From Anaerolinea thermophila (GTDB taxonomy: Bacteria; Chloroflexota; Anaerolineae; Anaerolineales; Villigracilaceae): a stretch of DNA of 41,171 bases. Below the pieces are notes generated by a model. It saw only the letters and a program-made list of their open reading frames with translations, made no database searches and was not told the DNA's origin. Position numbers and translations under genes: made by a program. Position 1 is the stretch's first letter. Each line of letters begins with the position of its first letter. The stretch lies in contig DYKZ01000003.1 in NCBI GenBank assembly GCA_020722345.1, positions 1 through 41,171 on the forward strand, given 5' to 3'. This document shows positions 7,646-16,163 of this stretch, piece after piece.

Positions 7646-9559
7646 ATGCCTTACGGTTACCACGGAAAAATCCTGCATGTTGACCTGACTACCGGCGAAA
7701 TAGAGGTCGAGACTCCGCCCGAATCATTCTATCGGACCTACATGGGCGGCTCGGCCATGGCGATGACTTACATCCTGCGCGAGGTCCCGAAAGGCGCCGA
7801 TCCGCTCGGACCGGCAAACCTGCTCACCGTTTTCCCCAGCGTGGTCACCGGGGCGAGCATTGCCGGGCAAAGCCGCATCAGCGTCAACGCCAAATCCCCG
7901 ATGAGCGGAGCGATTGGCGACTCGCAGGCGGGAGGTTTCTTCCCGGCCGAGCTCAAGTTCGCCGGGTACGACGGCGTGGTCTTCCGCGGCCAGTCGCCAA
8001 AGTGGGTCTACCTGACCATCCTCAACGGTGAAGCCCGGCTCCACGACGCCTCCCACCTGCTCGGCAAAGTCACCGGCGAAGTGGACGCCCTCCTCAAACA
8101 GGAAGTCGGCGATCCCAAGGCCGAGGTCATGCAGATCGGCCCGGCGGCCGAGAAAGGTGTCCGCTTCTCTGGCATCGTCAGCATGGCCAACCGCTTGAAC
8201 GGACGCACCGGGATGGGGCTGGTCATGGCAAGCAAAAGACTCAAGGCCATTGTCGTGCGCGGCAAGCAAAAACCGCAAGTGGCCGACCCCAAAGCCCTGG
8301 CTGCACTGAACAAGACTGGGACCCAATGGATTCCCACCAATCCCGATGTGGATGGCTTGGGGAAACTCGGTACGGCCAGCGTCGTCATGCCGCAAAACTC
8401 GTTTGGCACCCTGCCAACTCGCAACTACACCGAAGGCCAGTTCGAGCATGCCGAAGCCATCAGCGGCGAGAAGATGGCCGAAACCATCCTCAAAGAGCGC
8501 GATACCTGTTATGCCTGCACCGTCCGCTGCAAGCGCGTGGTGGAAATTACCGAAGGAAAATACAAGGTTGATCCGGTCTATGGCGGTGCAGAATATGAAA
8601 CCATCGCTACCTTCGGTTCCTATTGCGGCGTCGGCGACCTGGCGGCCATCTCGATGGCGCACCAAATCTGCGACATGTACGGCGTGGACACCATTTCATG
8701 CGGTGCGACGATTGCTTTTGCCATGGAGTGTTTCGAAAAGGGCATCATCACCAAAGAGGATACCGGCGGTATCGAACTACGTTTTGGCAACGCCGAGGCC
8801 ATGCTGGAGGTGTTGAACCAAATCGTGACGAAGAGCGGCAAACTTGGCCCGATCCTGGCTGAGGGTTCGGCGCGTGCCGCCCAGGTCTGGGGCAAGGGCG
8901 CCGACGAGTGCCTGATTACCGTGAAAAACGAGGAAGCCCCGGCGCACATGCCGCAGGCCAAACGATCCCTGGCGCTTATCTACGCGGTCAATCCCTTTGG
9001 CGCCGACCACCAGTCCAGCGAGCATGACTGGATGTACGAGCAGGGCATGGCCTCTGACCTCTACCTGGGGAGATTGGCCACCATGGGACTCACCAACCCG
9101 CCCGAACAGATGTCGCTGGGCGAGGAGAAGGTGAAGTTCGCGTATTTCGGACAGGCATTCTACAGCATGATGGATAGTCTGGATCTCTGCCAGTTCGTCT
9201 GGGGCCCAGCCTGGTGCCTGTTCGGCCCGGTCGAGACGGTCGGGATGGTCAAAGCCGTGACCGGTTGGAATGTAACCCTCGACGAACTCATTGCAGTTGG
9301 CATCCGCCGCATCAACCTGATGCGCACCTTCAACGCCCGCGAAGGGTTCACCCGTAAAGAGGATTCCCTGCCAGAGAAATTCTTCAAGCCGCTGGGCGGC
9401 ACTGGACCGACAGCCGGGATTGCCGTTGGCAGGGAAGAATTCGAGAACGCGCTTAACCTGTATTACCAATTACACGGCTGGACAGAAAACGGCGTCCCCA
9501 CGACGGCGGCGTTGGAAAGATCGGGCATCGAATGGGCGGCGGAATACCTGACTGCGTGA
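7646..9559 (+). CDS. aor: Aldehyde:ferredoxin oxidoreductase (tungsten/molybdenum), copy 1
   Basis: This 637-residue protein has the full length of the AOR family. It begins GYHGKILHVDLTTGEIEVE and contains the pterin-binding block IAGQSRISVNAKSPMSGAIGDS-like at about residues 70-92, followed by GRTGMGLVMASKRLKAIVVRG. The [4Fe-4S] ligands are C288, C291 and C295 (CYACTVRC) plus C515 (DSLDLCQF), the classical CX2CX3C...C arrangement. The enzyme oxidises an aldehyde to its acid with ferredoxin as electron acceptor in the cytoplasm, using a tungsto- or molybdo-bispterin cofactor. A strong GGAGAAGGAGG ribosome site lies upstream. Its place between a polyamine transaminase block and a GABA-type transaminase suggests aminobutanal or a similar aminoaldehyde as substrate, which is inference. 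Confidence 0.9.
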   Translation: MPYGYHGKILHVDLTTGEIEVETPPESFYRTYMGGSAMAMTYILREVPKGADPLGPANLLTVFPSVVTGASIAGQSRISVNAKSPMSGAIGDSQAGGFFPAELKFAGYDGVVFRGQSPKWVYLTILNGEARLHDASHLLGKVTGEVDALLKQEVGDPKAEVMQIGPAAEKGVRFSGIVSMANRLNGRTGMGLVMASKRLKAIVVRGKQKPQVADPKALAALNKTGTQWIPTNPDVDGLGKLGTASVVMPQNSFGTLPTRNYTEGQFEHAEAISGEKMAETILKERDTCYACTVRCKRVVEITEGKYKVDPVYGGAEYETIATFGSYCGVGDLAAISMAHQICDMYGVDTISCGATIAFAMECFEKGIITKEDTGGIELRFGNAEAMLEVLNQIVTKSGKLGPILAEGSARAAQVWGKGADECLITVKNEEAPAHMPQAKRSLALIYAVNPFGADHQSSEHDWMYEQGMASDLYLGRLATMGLTNPPEQMSLGEEKVKFAYFGQAFYSMMDSLDLCQFVWGPAWCLFGPVETVGMVKAVTGWNVTLDELIAVGIRRINLMRTFNAREGFTRKEDSLPEKFFKPLGGTGPTAGIAVGREEFENALNLYYQLHGWTENGVPTTAALERSGIEWAAEYLTA

Positions 9560-9567
9560 CAAAATAC

Positions 9568-9592
9568 ACGGGGAGGGGTCACCCCTCCCCGT
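9568..9592 (+). terminator. GC-rich hairpin after the first AOR gene
   Basis: A 12-nt perfect inverted repeat (ACGGGGAGGGGT and its complement) is separated by a single base, so about 11 bp can pair around a tight loop. It begins 9 nt after the AOR stop. No run of T follows, so it may be a partial terminator or a 3'-end stabiliser rather than a strong stop. Confidence 0.5.
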
Positions 9593-9701
9593 AAACTTCC
9601 CTCGCTGAGCAGACTTGCAAGTGATTTGAAAACGGGCATTACAATGATCATGGGCGCATTGCTTGATCGTTTTCCTCTTTTTTATCAACAAAGGTGCATC
9701 T

Positions 9702-10973
9702 ATGTCTCTCTACGAAGAAAACTTTTCCCACATGTCTCCCGTCTGGACGCACATTTTCCCCATTCAGAGCAATCGCGCTGAGGGGTGTTACATCTACGCC
9801 GACGACGGGAAGAAATATCTCGACTTCACTTGCGGCATCGGCGTGACCAATACCGGCCACTGCCACCCGAAGGTGGTGGAAGCCATCCGCGAGCAGGCTG
9901 GCCTTTTCCTGCACGCCCAGGCCAATATCGTCGTCCACAAGCCGATGATGGAACTCATCGCCGAACTTCGGACGATTGTCAACCCGGCCATTGACGGCTT
10001 CTTCTTCAGCAACTCCGGCGCCGAGGCGCTGGAGGGCGCGGTCAAATTGGCGCGCGCTGCCACGGGAAAGCCGAACATCATTGTCTTCAGCGGTTCGTTC
10101 CATGGCCGCACCGCCGGGACGATGGCGTTGACCACCTCCAAGACCATCTACCGGTCAGGCTTCCAGCCTCTGCCGGCGGGCGTGTTCGTTGCTCCATATC
10201 CGTATGCTTACAAACTTGGTATGAGTGAAGAGAAAACGACAGAGTATTGCCTCGCTGCGCTGGAGGAACTCCTGCTCTCTCAGACCTCGCCCGCCGAGAC
10301 CGCCGCCATCCTGATCGAGCCGGAACTGGGCGAGGGCGGCTATGTTGTCCCACCCGCTGCGTTCATGCAAGGGTTACGCCAATTGTGCGACAGGCATGGC
10401 CTCCTGCTCATCTTCGACGAAGTCCAGTCGGGTTTTGGCCGGACCGGGAAGTGGTTCGCCCAGGAACATTTCGGCGTCACCCCCGACATCATGACCGTTG
10501 CCAAGGGCATCGCCTCGGGCCTGCCGCTCTCAGGCGTCTTCAGCCGCCTTGACCTGATGAAGAAGTGGCAGACCGGCTCCCACGGCGGGACGTACGGCGG
10601 CAACGCCCTGGCCTGCGCGGCCGCTGTGGCCACCATTCGCGCCATGCGGGAGGAGGATATGCCCGGAAACGCGGCCCGGCGCGGGGTCCAGTTAACGAGC
10701 GGGCTGCGCAAATTCCAGAAGGAATATCCCATCATCGGCGACGTACGCGGCCTTGGCCTGATGATCGGCACCGAGTTCACCGTGAACGGCAAACCGGCCG
10801 ACAAGTCCATTGTCAAGAATGTCATCCACGCCTGCCAAGAACGCGGCCTGCTCCTGCTCTCTTGCGGTACCTACGATAACGTTATCCGCTGGATCCCGCC
10901 GCTCATCGTTACCGAAGAACAGATCAATGATGCCCTGCGCATTTTTGGCGAGTCTTTGGAGGAGGCCCTCTAA
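9702..10973 (+). CDS. gabT: Class III aminotransferase, 4-aminobutyrate aminotransferase type
   Basis: This is a 423-residue PLP enzyme of the GABA/ornithine aminotransferase group. Seen motifs are DFTCGIGVTNTGHCHPKVV, FFFSNSGAEALEGAVKLAR, GSFHGRTAGTMALT, the cofactor aspartate in LLIFDEVQSGFGRTG, and the Schiff-base lysine K268 in TVAKGIASGLPLSG. It ends IRWIPPLIVTEEQINDAL. I chose the ATG at 9702, preceded by AAAGGTG, over an in-frame TTG at 9663 that would add 13 hydrophobic residues. The likely reaction is GABA plus 2-oxoglutarate to succinic semialdehyde plus glutamate. Acetylornithine, beta-alanine or 5-aminovalerate are alternatives. It is clearly distinct from the aminotransferase at 869-2227 and is flanked on both sides by AOR genes. 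Confidence 0.83.
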   Translation: MSLYEENFSHMSPVWTHIFPIQSNRAEGCYIYADDGKKYLDFTCGIGVTNTGHCHPKVVEAIREQAGLFLHAQANIVVHKPMMELIAELRTIVNPAIDGFFFSNSGAEALEGAVKLARAATGKPNIIVFSGSFHGRTAGTMALTTSKTIYRSGFQPLPAGVFVAPYPYAYKLGMSEEKTTEYCLAALEELLLSQTSPAETAAILIEPELGEGGYVVPPAAFMQGLRQLCDRHGLLLIFDEVQSGFGRTGKWFAQEHFGVTPDIMTVAKGIASGLPLSGVFSRLDLMKKWQTGSHGGTYGGNALACAAAVATIRAMREEDMPGNAARRGVQLTSGLRKFQKEYPIIGDVRGLGLMIGTEFTVNGKPADKSIVKNVIHACQERGLLLLSCGTYDNVIRWIPPLIVTEEQINDALRIFGESLEEAL

Positions 10974-11055
10974 CAGACAGTGGACGTGGGTGGAGCGCTT
11001 GTCCGCCGCCTACACAGGAGGGCGCCGTTGAATTTGCCAACGCAAGGAGAAAACC

Positions 11056-12786
11056 ATGCCTGAAGTTAAAACCTACGAGTCGAAAGTTTGGCGCGTCAAC
11101 GTTCGCACTCAGACCCTGAACCTGGGACCTGTTCCCGAGACTTGGGAGCGGCTTGGCGGACGCGGCTTGATCGCGCGCATCTTGCTCGACGAAGTTCCAC
11201 CGGAATGCGAACCGCTTGGTCCAAGAAACAAACTCCTCTTCTGCCCCGGCCTGCTGGTGGGACATATGCTCTCTTCCTGCGACAGAATCTCGGTTGGCGG
11301 CAAAAGCCCTCTGACCGGAGGCGTCAAAGAGTCCAATGCCGGCGGTACGACCGGCATGCAGTTGACTTTGCTGGGAATCAAGGCTTTGATCATTGAGGAT
11401 CAACCGACAAAACCCGGCTGGTGGGTTCTGCATCTCTCAACGCAAGGGGCTCGCTTCGACCCGGCTAATGATGTTGTAGGCCTAGGTGTGTATGATGCGG
11501 CTGCTAAACTTATTGAAAAATATGGAGAGAAAGTCGCCATTGCTCTGATTGGCCCTGGCGGCGAGATGAAACTGCAAGTGGCAGGCATTCAAAATCTGGA
11601 TAAGGATAAGGTTCCTTCCCGTATTGCCGGGCGTGGCGGCTTGGGTGCAGTGATGGGGTCCAAGGGCTTAAAGGCCATCGTGATTGACGCATCTGGTGGT
11701 CAAAAACCTGCCATTCAAGACCCTGAGGCTTTCAAAGAGGCTCAAAAGGCTTTTACCAAAGCCCTGACGGAACACCCTCAGACGCACACTTATCACGACT
11801 ATGGCACAGCGGCAATGGTGCAAATGTGTCAGACCTTTGGCTCGCTGCCCACCCGCAACTTTTCGTCTGGTCAATTTGAGCATGCAGATACCCTCTCCGG
11901 CGAGTACCTGCGCGATACGATTTTGCAGCGTGGCGGTGTTTCCAAGCCCAATCATCCCTGCATGCCGGGCTGCGCCATCCAGTGTTCCAACGTTTATGGC
12001 AGCGAAGACGGTCAACAGGTGCTGGTTTCACCCATAGAGTACGAGACCATCGGCTTAATGGGTTCGAATTTGGGGATCGGCAGCCTGGATGTGGTTGCAA
12101 AGTTGAACCGCGCTGTGAATGACCTTGGCCTGGATACCATTGATATTGGCGCTGCTCTTGGTGTGGCTGCCGAAGCCGGTTTGATGGAGTGGGGGGATGG
12201 CGAGCGTGCTCTGGAGTTGATTGACGAGATTCGGCGCAACACCCCCCTAGGACGCATTCTGGGCAATGGCGCCGCTATGGCCGGCAAGGTGCTTGGGATT
12301 GAGCGTGTGCCGGTGTCCAAAAACCAGGCGATGGCGGCATATGAGCCGCGCGCCATCAAAGGAACAGGAGTCACTTACGCCACATCTCCCCAGGGCGCTG
12401 ACCATACCGCAGGCCTGACAATCCGCGATAAGATCAATCATCTTGATCCAAAAGGGCAGGTGGAATTATCGCGCGCCAAACAGATCTCCATGGCCGGTTA
12501 TGATGCGCTGGGGGCCTGTATTTTTGCAGGCTTTGGTTTTGCGGCTGCACCCGCCGGCACTATCGCCCGTTTGCTCAATGCACGCTATGGCTGGAATGTT
12601 CCCGACGATATCCTGCAGGCGCTCGGCAAGGAAACGCTTACGTTAGAGCGTGAGTTCAACCGCAGGGCCGGATTTACAGCCAAAGACGATCGCCTCCCCG
12701 AATGGATGACGCGCGAAGCCCTGCCGCCGCACAATGCAGTCTTCGATGTTCCGTCAGAAGAATTGGACAAACTTTTCGAGTGGTAG
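11056..12786 (+). CDS. Aldehyde:ferredoxin oxidoreductase family protein, copy 2
   Basis: This 576-residue paralogue is shorter than copy 1 and diverged from it. Shared AOR features are RLGGRGLIARILLDEVPP, DRISVGGKSPLTGGVKESNAGG-like cofactor binding, GRGGLGAVMGSKGLKAIVI, LPTRNFSSGQFEHAD and PQGADHTAG. The N-terminal cluster ligands appear as C302, C306 and C310 (CMPGCAIQC), that is CX3CX3C rather than CX2CX3C, with C488 (ALGACIFAGF) as the fourth. The spacing suggests another AOR subfamily and a different substrate. An AAGGAG site precedes the ATG 83 nt after the GABA-type transaminase. Succinic semialdehyde oxidation to succinate would complete a GABA pathway, but that is inference from position. 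A strong terminator follows. Confidence 0.86.
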   Translation: MPEVKTYESKVWRVNVRTQTLNLGPVPETWERLGGRGLIARILLDEVPPECEPLGPRNKLLFCPGLLVGHMLSSCDRISVGGKSPLTGGVKESNAGGTTGMQLTLLGIKALIIEDQPTKPGWWVLHLSTQGARFDPANDVVGLGVYDAAAKLIEKYGEKVAIALIGPGGEMKLQVAGIQNLDKDKVPSRIAGRGGLGAVMGSKGLKAIVIDASGGQKPAIQDPEAFKEAQKAFTKALTEHPQTHTYHDYGTAAMVQMCQTFGSLPTRNFSSGQFEHADTLSGEYLRDTILQRGGVSKPNHPCMPGCAIQCSNVYGSEDGQQVLVSPIEYETIGLMGSNLGIGSLDVVAKLNRAVNDLGLDTIDIGAALGVAAEAGLMEWGDGERALELIDEIRRNTPLGRILGNGAAMAGKVLGIERVPVSKNQAMAAYEPRAIKGTGVTYATSPQGADHTAGLTIRDKINHLDPKGQVELSRAKQISMAGYDALGACIFAGFGFAAAPAGTIARLLNARYGWNVPDDILQALGKETLTLEREFNRRAGFTAKDDRLPEWMTREALPPHNAVFDVPSEELDKLFEW

Positions 12787-12801
12787 TGTGCGTTAAAGTC
12801 A

Positions 12802-12847
12802 AACGTCAAAGGCCGAACGCTCACGTTCGACCTTTGACGTTTTTTTG
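12802..12847 (+). terminator. Strong terminator ending the AOR/aminotransferase block
   Basis: An 18-nt stem with one C-A mismatch (12802-12819 with 12824-12841) and a 4-nt loop is followed by a run of seven T (12840-12846). It lies 15 nt after the second AOR stop. It also falls just beyond the 3' end of the minus-strand tRNA-Thr, so the hairpin may serve both directions, although the minus side lacks a good T-run. Confidence 0.88.
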
Positions 12848-12851
12848 GCTG

Positions 12852-12924
12852 AGCCACCAAAGGGATTTGAACCCTTGACCTGGCGTTTACGAAACGTCTG
12901 CTCTACCGACTGAGCTATGGTGGC
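12852..12924 (-). tRNA. tRNA-Thr (anticodon CGT)
   Basis: The minus strand folds into a complete cloverleaf of 73 nt: acceptor GCCACCA pairing with TGGTGGC, D stem GCTC/GAGC, anticodon loop TTCGTAA, 5-nt variable region AGGTC, and T arm AAGGG-TTCAAAT-CCCTT. The anticodon CGT reads ACG (threonine). The anticodon stem has an A-C mismatch at its second pair. The discriminator is T and no CCA is encoded. Confidence 0.93.
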
Positions 12925-13035
12925 GGGCGTAGAACGAAATGCCATTTCGTCCCACAGCGGCGGGATTATACAGCATCCCTCCCTATCCGGCAAGATTTCC
13001 GCTTGACCAACCTCCCGAAGGGTTTACAGAACGAA

Positions 13036-13044
13036 TGATATACT
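13036..13044 (+). promoter_or_regulatory. Extended -10 promoter just upstream of the GT4 gene
   Basis: TGATATACT matches the extended -10 form TGnTATAnT. The hexamer TATACT (13039-13044) ends only 7 nt before the ATG at 13052. There is no Shine-Dalgarno sequence, so transcription would start at or next to the start codon and give a leaderless mRNA. Confidence 0.5.
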
Positions 13045-13051
13045 TTACCTG

Positions 13052-14302
13052 ATGAACATCGCCATGCTCTCCTACCACACCTGCCCGCTGGCCACGCTGG
13101 GCGGCAAGAACACCGGCGGCATGAATGTCTACGTGCGCGACCTGACGACCACACTAGGCCGTATGGGCGTCCACGTGGACGTGTTCACCCGCTCGCAGGA
13201 CGAGCATGTGCCGCACGTGCTGCACAACCTCGGCTACGGCAACCGCGTCGTCCATGTAAAAGCCGGCCCCGAGGTCCCCCTGCCGAAACAAGGATTGGTG
13301 GAACACATCCCTGAGTTCGTGGACGGTATCCGCCGGTTTGTCGAGAGAAAGGGCATCCGCTACGACATTATCCACAGCCATTACTGGATGTCCGGTCTGG
13401 CAGCCGAGTCGCTCTCCGACCTGTGGTCTGGCGCGCCGATCCTCCAAATGTTCCACACCCTGGGAGAGATGAAGAACCGCGTGGCGCAGTCTGAGGAGGA
13501 ACGGGAGGGCGCCTACCGGCTCAATGGGGAGCGCCGCGTGATGCGGCGCGCTGACCGGATCGTTGCCGCCACCCCGGCGGAGCGCGCCCAACTGGAATGG
13601 CTCTACAAAGCGGAAGCCGGCAAGATCGTCATCATCCCGCCAGGAGTGGACACCTGCCACTTTTACCCCATCTCTGTAGATGAAGCCCGCCAGTTTGTTG
13701 ACATTCCTCCCCATGACCACATGGTGCTATTCGTAGGGCGCATCGAGCCGCTGAAAGGGTTGGCAACGTTGATCCAGGCCATGTCGTGCCTGCGCTGCAC
13801 TGAGGCGGGTGACAGGGTCTCGCTGGTGGTGATCGGCGGCGACCTAGACGCCGCCCCGGATAAGTTGAGCGCTGAAATGGCGCGCCTGCAGAAAATGTGC
13901 GACGACTTGGCAATGGGGAAACTGGTTGTCTTCCTGGGCAAGCGCGGGCAGGACACCCTCCCATATTACTACTCAGCGGCGGATGTTTTGGTGGTGCCCT
14001 CCCATTATGAATCCTTTGGCATGGTGGCGCTGGAGGCCATGGCTTGCGGCACGCCGGTCATCGCCTCGCAGGTGGGCGGCTTGGCTTTCCTAGTTCAGGA
14101 TGGCGTAACCGGTTACACCGTCCCGGCGGAGGACCACGAAGCGTTGTGCGACAAATTGAGCCTCCTCCTGGGGGATGCAGCCTTGCGCCGGCGCATGGGC
14201 GCCGCCGCGGCAAAATATGCGCAGGGGTATGATTGGGAGAAAATTGTCCTTCAAATCATAGCCGTGTACCGGGAATTGTCGAGGCAGGGCGAAACAGCCT
14301 GA
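13052..14302 (+). CDS. GT4 family glycosyltransferase (MshA/sucrose-phosphate synthase-like)
   Basis: This 416-residue GT-B glycosyltransferase has the N-terminal domain with the glycine-rich sugar-nucleotide loop GGKNTGGMNVYVRDL and the acceptor-side block IIHSHYWMSG. The C-terminal domain has VLFVGRIEPLKG and the EX7E motif, E320 and E328, in ESFGMVALEAMACGTPVIAS. This pattern is typical of MshA (inositol-phosphate N-acetylglucosaminyl transferase) and sucrose-phosphate synthase-like members of GT4. These are retaining enzymes using UDP- or GDP-sugars in the cytoplasm. The acceptor cannot be assigned, and no other mycothiol genes are visible. It stands alone between a tRNA and an ABC transporter operon. 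Start choice rests on the first ATG and a close -10 element, without a ribosome site. Confidence 0.86.
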   Translation: MNIAMLSYHTCPLATLGGKNTGGMNVYVRDLTTTLGRMGVHVDVFTRSQDEHVPHVLHNLGYGNRVVHVKAGPEVPLPKQGLVEHIPEFVDGIRRFVERKGIRYDIIHSHYWMSGLAAESLSDLWSGAPILQMFHTLGEMKNRVAQSEEEREGAYRLNGERRVMRRADRIVAATPAERAQLEWLYKAEAGKIVIIPPGVDTCHFYPISVDEARQFVDIPPHDHMVLFVGRIEPLKGLATLIQAMSCLRCTEAGDRVSLVVIGGDLDAAPDKLSAEMARLQKMCDDLAMGKLVVFLGKRGQDTLPYYYSAADVLVVPSHYESFGMVALEAMACGTPVIASQVGGLAFLVQDGVTGYTVPAEDHEALCDKLSLLLGDAALRRRMGAAAAKYAQGYDWEKIVLQIIAVYRELSRQGETA

Positions 14303-14330
14303 TGAGATAGCCGGAACCGATTTTTTCCGG

Positions 14331-14339
14331 TGTTATAAT
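14331..14339 (+). promoter_or_regulatory. Extended -10 promoter for the peptide-type ABC transporter operon
   Basis: TGTTATAAT is a perfect extended -10 (TGnTATAAT) about 170 nt upstream of the binding-protein start. No recognisable -35 is present, as is common with extended -10 promoters. A small hairpin (CCGGAA/TTCCGG) lies immediately upstream and may be the tail of the preceding glycosyltransferase transcript. Confidence 0.45.
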
Positions 14340-14511
14340 AGCGGCGCAGCCAAAACAATCGTCGCAATAAATTTGGTCTGTGGATTGCTTCGGTTTTAAC
14401 CGCCCGGCAACAAGGAAGGAGGTGGTACTATTGTTGTGATTGCAGTATGCTGGAACACTCTTTCTTCTACCCAACCAATAGTTAATAAAATTCTCTTTAG
14501 GAGGAGAACGA

Positions 14512-16152
14512 ATGAAAAAGAAACTGCAAATTATGCTGGCTGTCCTCATGGTCGCGGTATTGGCCCTTTCGGCCTGCCAGCCTAAAAGCGGCGAAAAAGT
14601 GACCATCATCATCGGTGTGACCGATCAAATTGCCAGTCTCGACCCGGCGGATGCGTATGCCACCCATGACTGGGAATTGATCAAGAATATCGGCGAAGGG
14701 CTGTTGGTGTGGAAACCCGGTTCTTCAGATGAACTTGTCCCTGGCATTGCACAAGATATGCCTGAGATCTCGGAAGATGGGCTTACCTACACCCTGAAAC
14801 TCAAGCCAGGCATCAAGTTCGGTGACGGCCTGGAATTGACTGCCCCAATGTATGCTCAGCAGCTCAACCGTCTGCTGACCATTGGTCCATCCTGCCCGAA
14901 TGATGTGGCTGATACGCTCGCCATTCCTTACGTGGAAAGCATCACCGCCCCGGATGACGAAACCCTGGTCTTCCAACTTAAGGTTCCAGTCGCCTACTTC
15001 CCGCAGATCCTGGCAGATGCGCCGTATTTGCCCTCTCACCCGGACAAATTCCCGCTCACGGAATGCGTCCTCTTCCCCGAGGCCCCCATCTATGGCGTCG
15101 GCCCCTGGTTCATCAGCCAGTACACCCAGAACGAACAACTCGTGCTCGAGCCCAACCCCTATTATGAAGGGGAGCGCACCCCGCAGGTGGATCAGATCAT
15201 TATCCGCTACTTCACCGATCCGCAGACACTGGCCCTGGCTGTTCAGAATGGCGAGATTGACATCGCCTGGCGCTTCCTGGATCCCGAGTTGATTGATCAA
15301 TTGCGCGGTGTCGCCGATCTGACTGTTGGTGACATCCCTGGTGGCGCCATTCGCTACCTGATTCTGAATCACACCATGGCTCCGATGGACGATCCGAATG
15401 TGGCCAAGGCCTTCGCCGCCACCATCGATCGCGACGCCATTGTGGATACCGTCTATAAAGGCGCTGCAACGCCGCTCTTCTCAATGGACCCGCCTGGATT
15501 CCTGGGCGCTACGGATGCATTCGACACCATGTACCAGTCACCCAACATTACCCTGGCCAATGAGTTCCTGGCTGCCTCTGGCTATGATGAGAACAACAAG
15601 TGCGCCATCGAACTCTGGTACCCGCCTGACCACTACGGCGCTGCCACTGCTGCCTGGATGGAATTGATTAAGCAGCAATTGGAAGCCGCCAATTTCACGG
15701 TGGATTTGAAGGCGCAGGAGTGGAGCACTTACGTTACGGCGCTCACCGGCGGCGAATCCTACCAGGCTGGTGTGTTGGGCTGGTTCTATGACTATCCCGA
15801 TCCGTCCAACTATCTGGATCCCTTCGTGTACAACGGCGGTATGGGCACCAATGTCACCTTAGCCGCGGAAGGCAGCGACTATGGAGAGGCAATCAACGAG
15901 AAAGCCCAGCAACTGGTTGACCTGCTCGCACAGGCGGATGTGGAAACCGATATAGCCGCCCGTACGGAACTCTACCAGCAGGCTCAGGAAATCTACGCCG
16001 ACCTGGTTGTGACCGTGCCGATCATTATTTTAGGGGAACACATCACCTATCGCTCCAATATACATGGTTCGGATGCGTACGGGGCAGCCGAAACCTTGAA
16101 TATCGCCACGAACCTCGAGTTCAACTACTCGACATTGACCAAAACACCGTAG
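14512..16152 (+). CDS. ABC transporter substrate-binding lipoprotein, family 5 (peptide/nickel type)
   Basis: This 546-residue binding protein has a lipoprotein signal peptide with lipobox ALSAC and the lipidated cysteine at C22. The mature part has the SBP family 5 layout: IIIGVTDQIASLDPADAYA, DGLTYTLKLKPGIKFGDG, PNPYYEGERTPQVDQIIIRYF, and late DYPDPSNYLDPF. Family members carry di- and oligopeptides, nickel chelates, opines or oligosaccharides to a DppBCDF-type channel. The ligand is not readable here. It has an excellent AGGAGGAG ribosome site. A terminator-like hairpin separates it from the permeases, consistent with higher expression of the binding protein. Confidence 0.9.
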   Translation: MKKKLQIMLAVLMVAVLALSACQPKSGEKVTIIIGVTDQIASLDPADAYATHDWELIKNIGEGLLVWKPGSSDELVPGIAQDMPEISEDGLTYTLKLKPGIKFGDGLELTAPMYAQQLNRLLTIGPSCPNDVADTLAIPYVESITAPDDETLVFQLKVPVAYFPQILADAPYLPSHPDKFPLTECVLFPEAPIYGVGPWFISQYTQNEQLVLEPNPYYEGERTPQVDQIIIRYFTDPQTLALAVQNGEIDIAWRFLDPELIDQLRGVADLTVGDIPGGAIRYLILNHTMAPMDDPNVAKAFAATIDRDAIVDTVYKGAATPLFSMDPPGFLGATDAFDTMYQSPNITLANEFLAASGYDENNKCAIELWYPPDHYGAATAAWMELIKQQLEAANFTVDLKAQEWSTYVTALTGGESYQAGVLGWFYDYPDPSNYLDPFVYNGGMGTNVTLAAEGSDYGEAINEKAQQLVDLLAQADVETDIAARTELYQQAQEIYADLVVTVPIIILGEHITYRSNIHGSDAYGAAETLNIATNLEFNYSTLTKTP

Positions 16153-16163
16153 CGCACAACACC

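Noticed and set aside
12799-12993. 64-codon minus-strand open frame
   Set aside because: It coincides with the tRNA-Thr gene, its leader and the terminator hairpin.
14447-14485. Possible 12-residue leader peptide (MLEHSFFYPTNS) before the binding-protein gene, with a strong AAGGAGG motif upstream
   Set aside because: The Shine-Dalgarno-like motif is about 23 nt from this ATG, too far to drive it, and no attenuator structure follows. The motif may be fortuitous.
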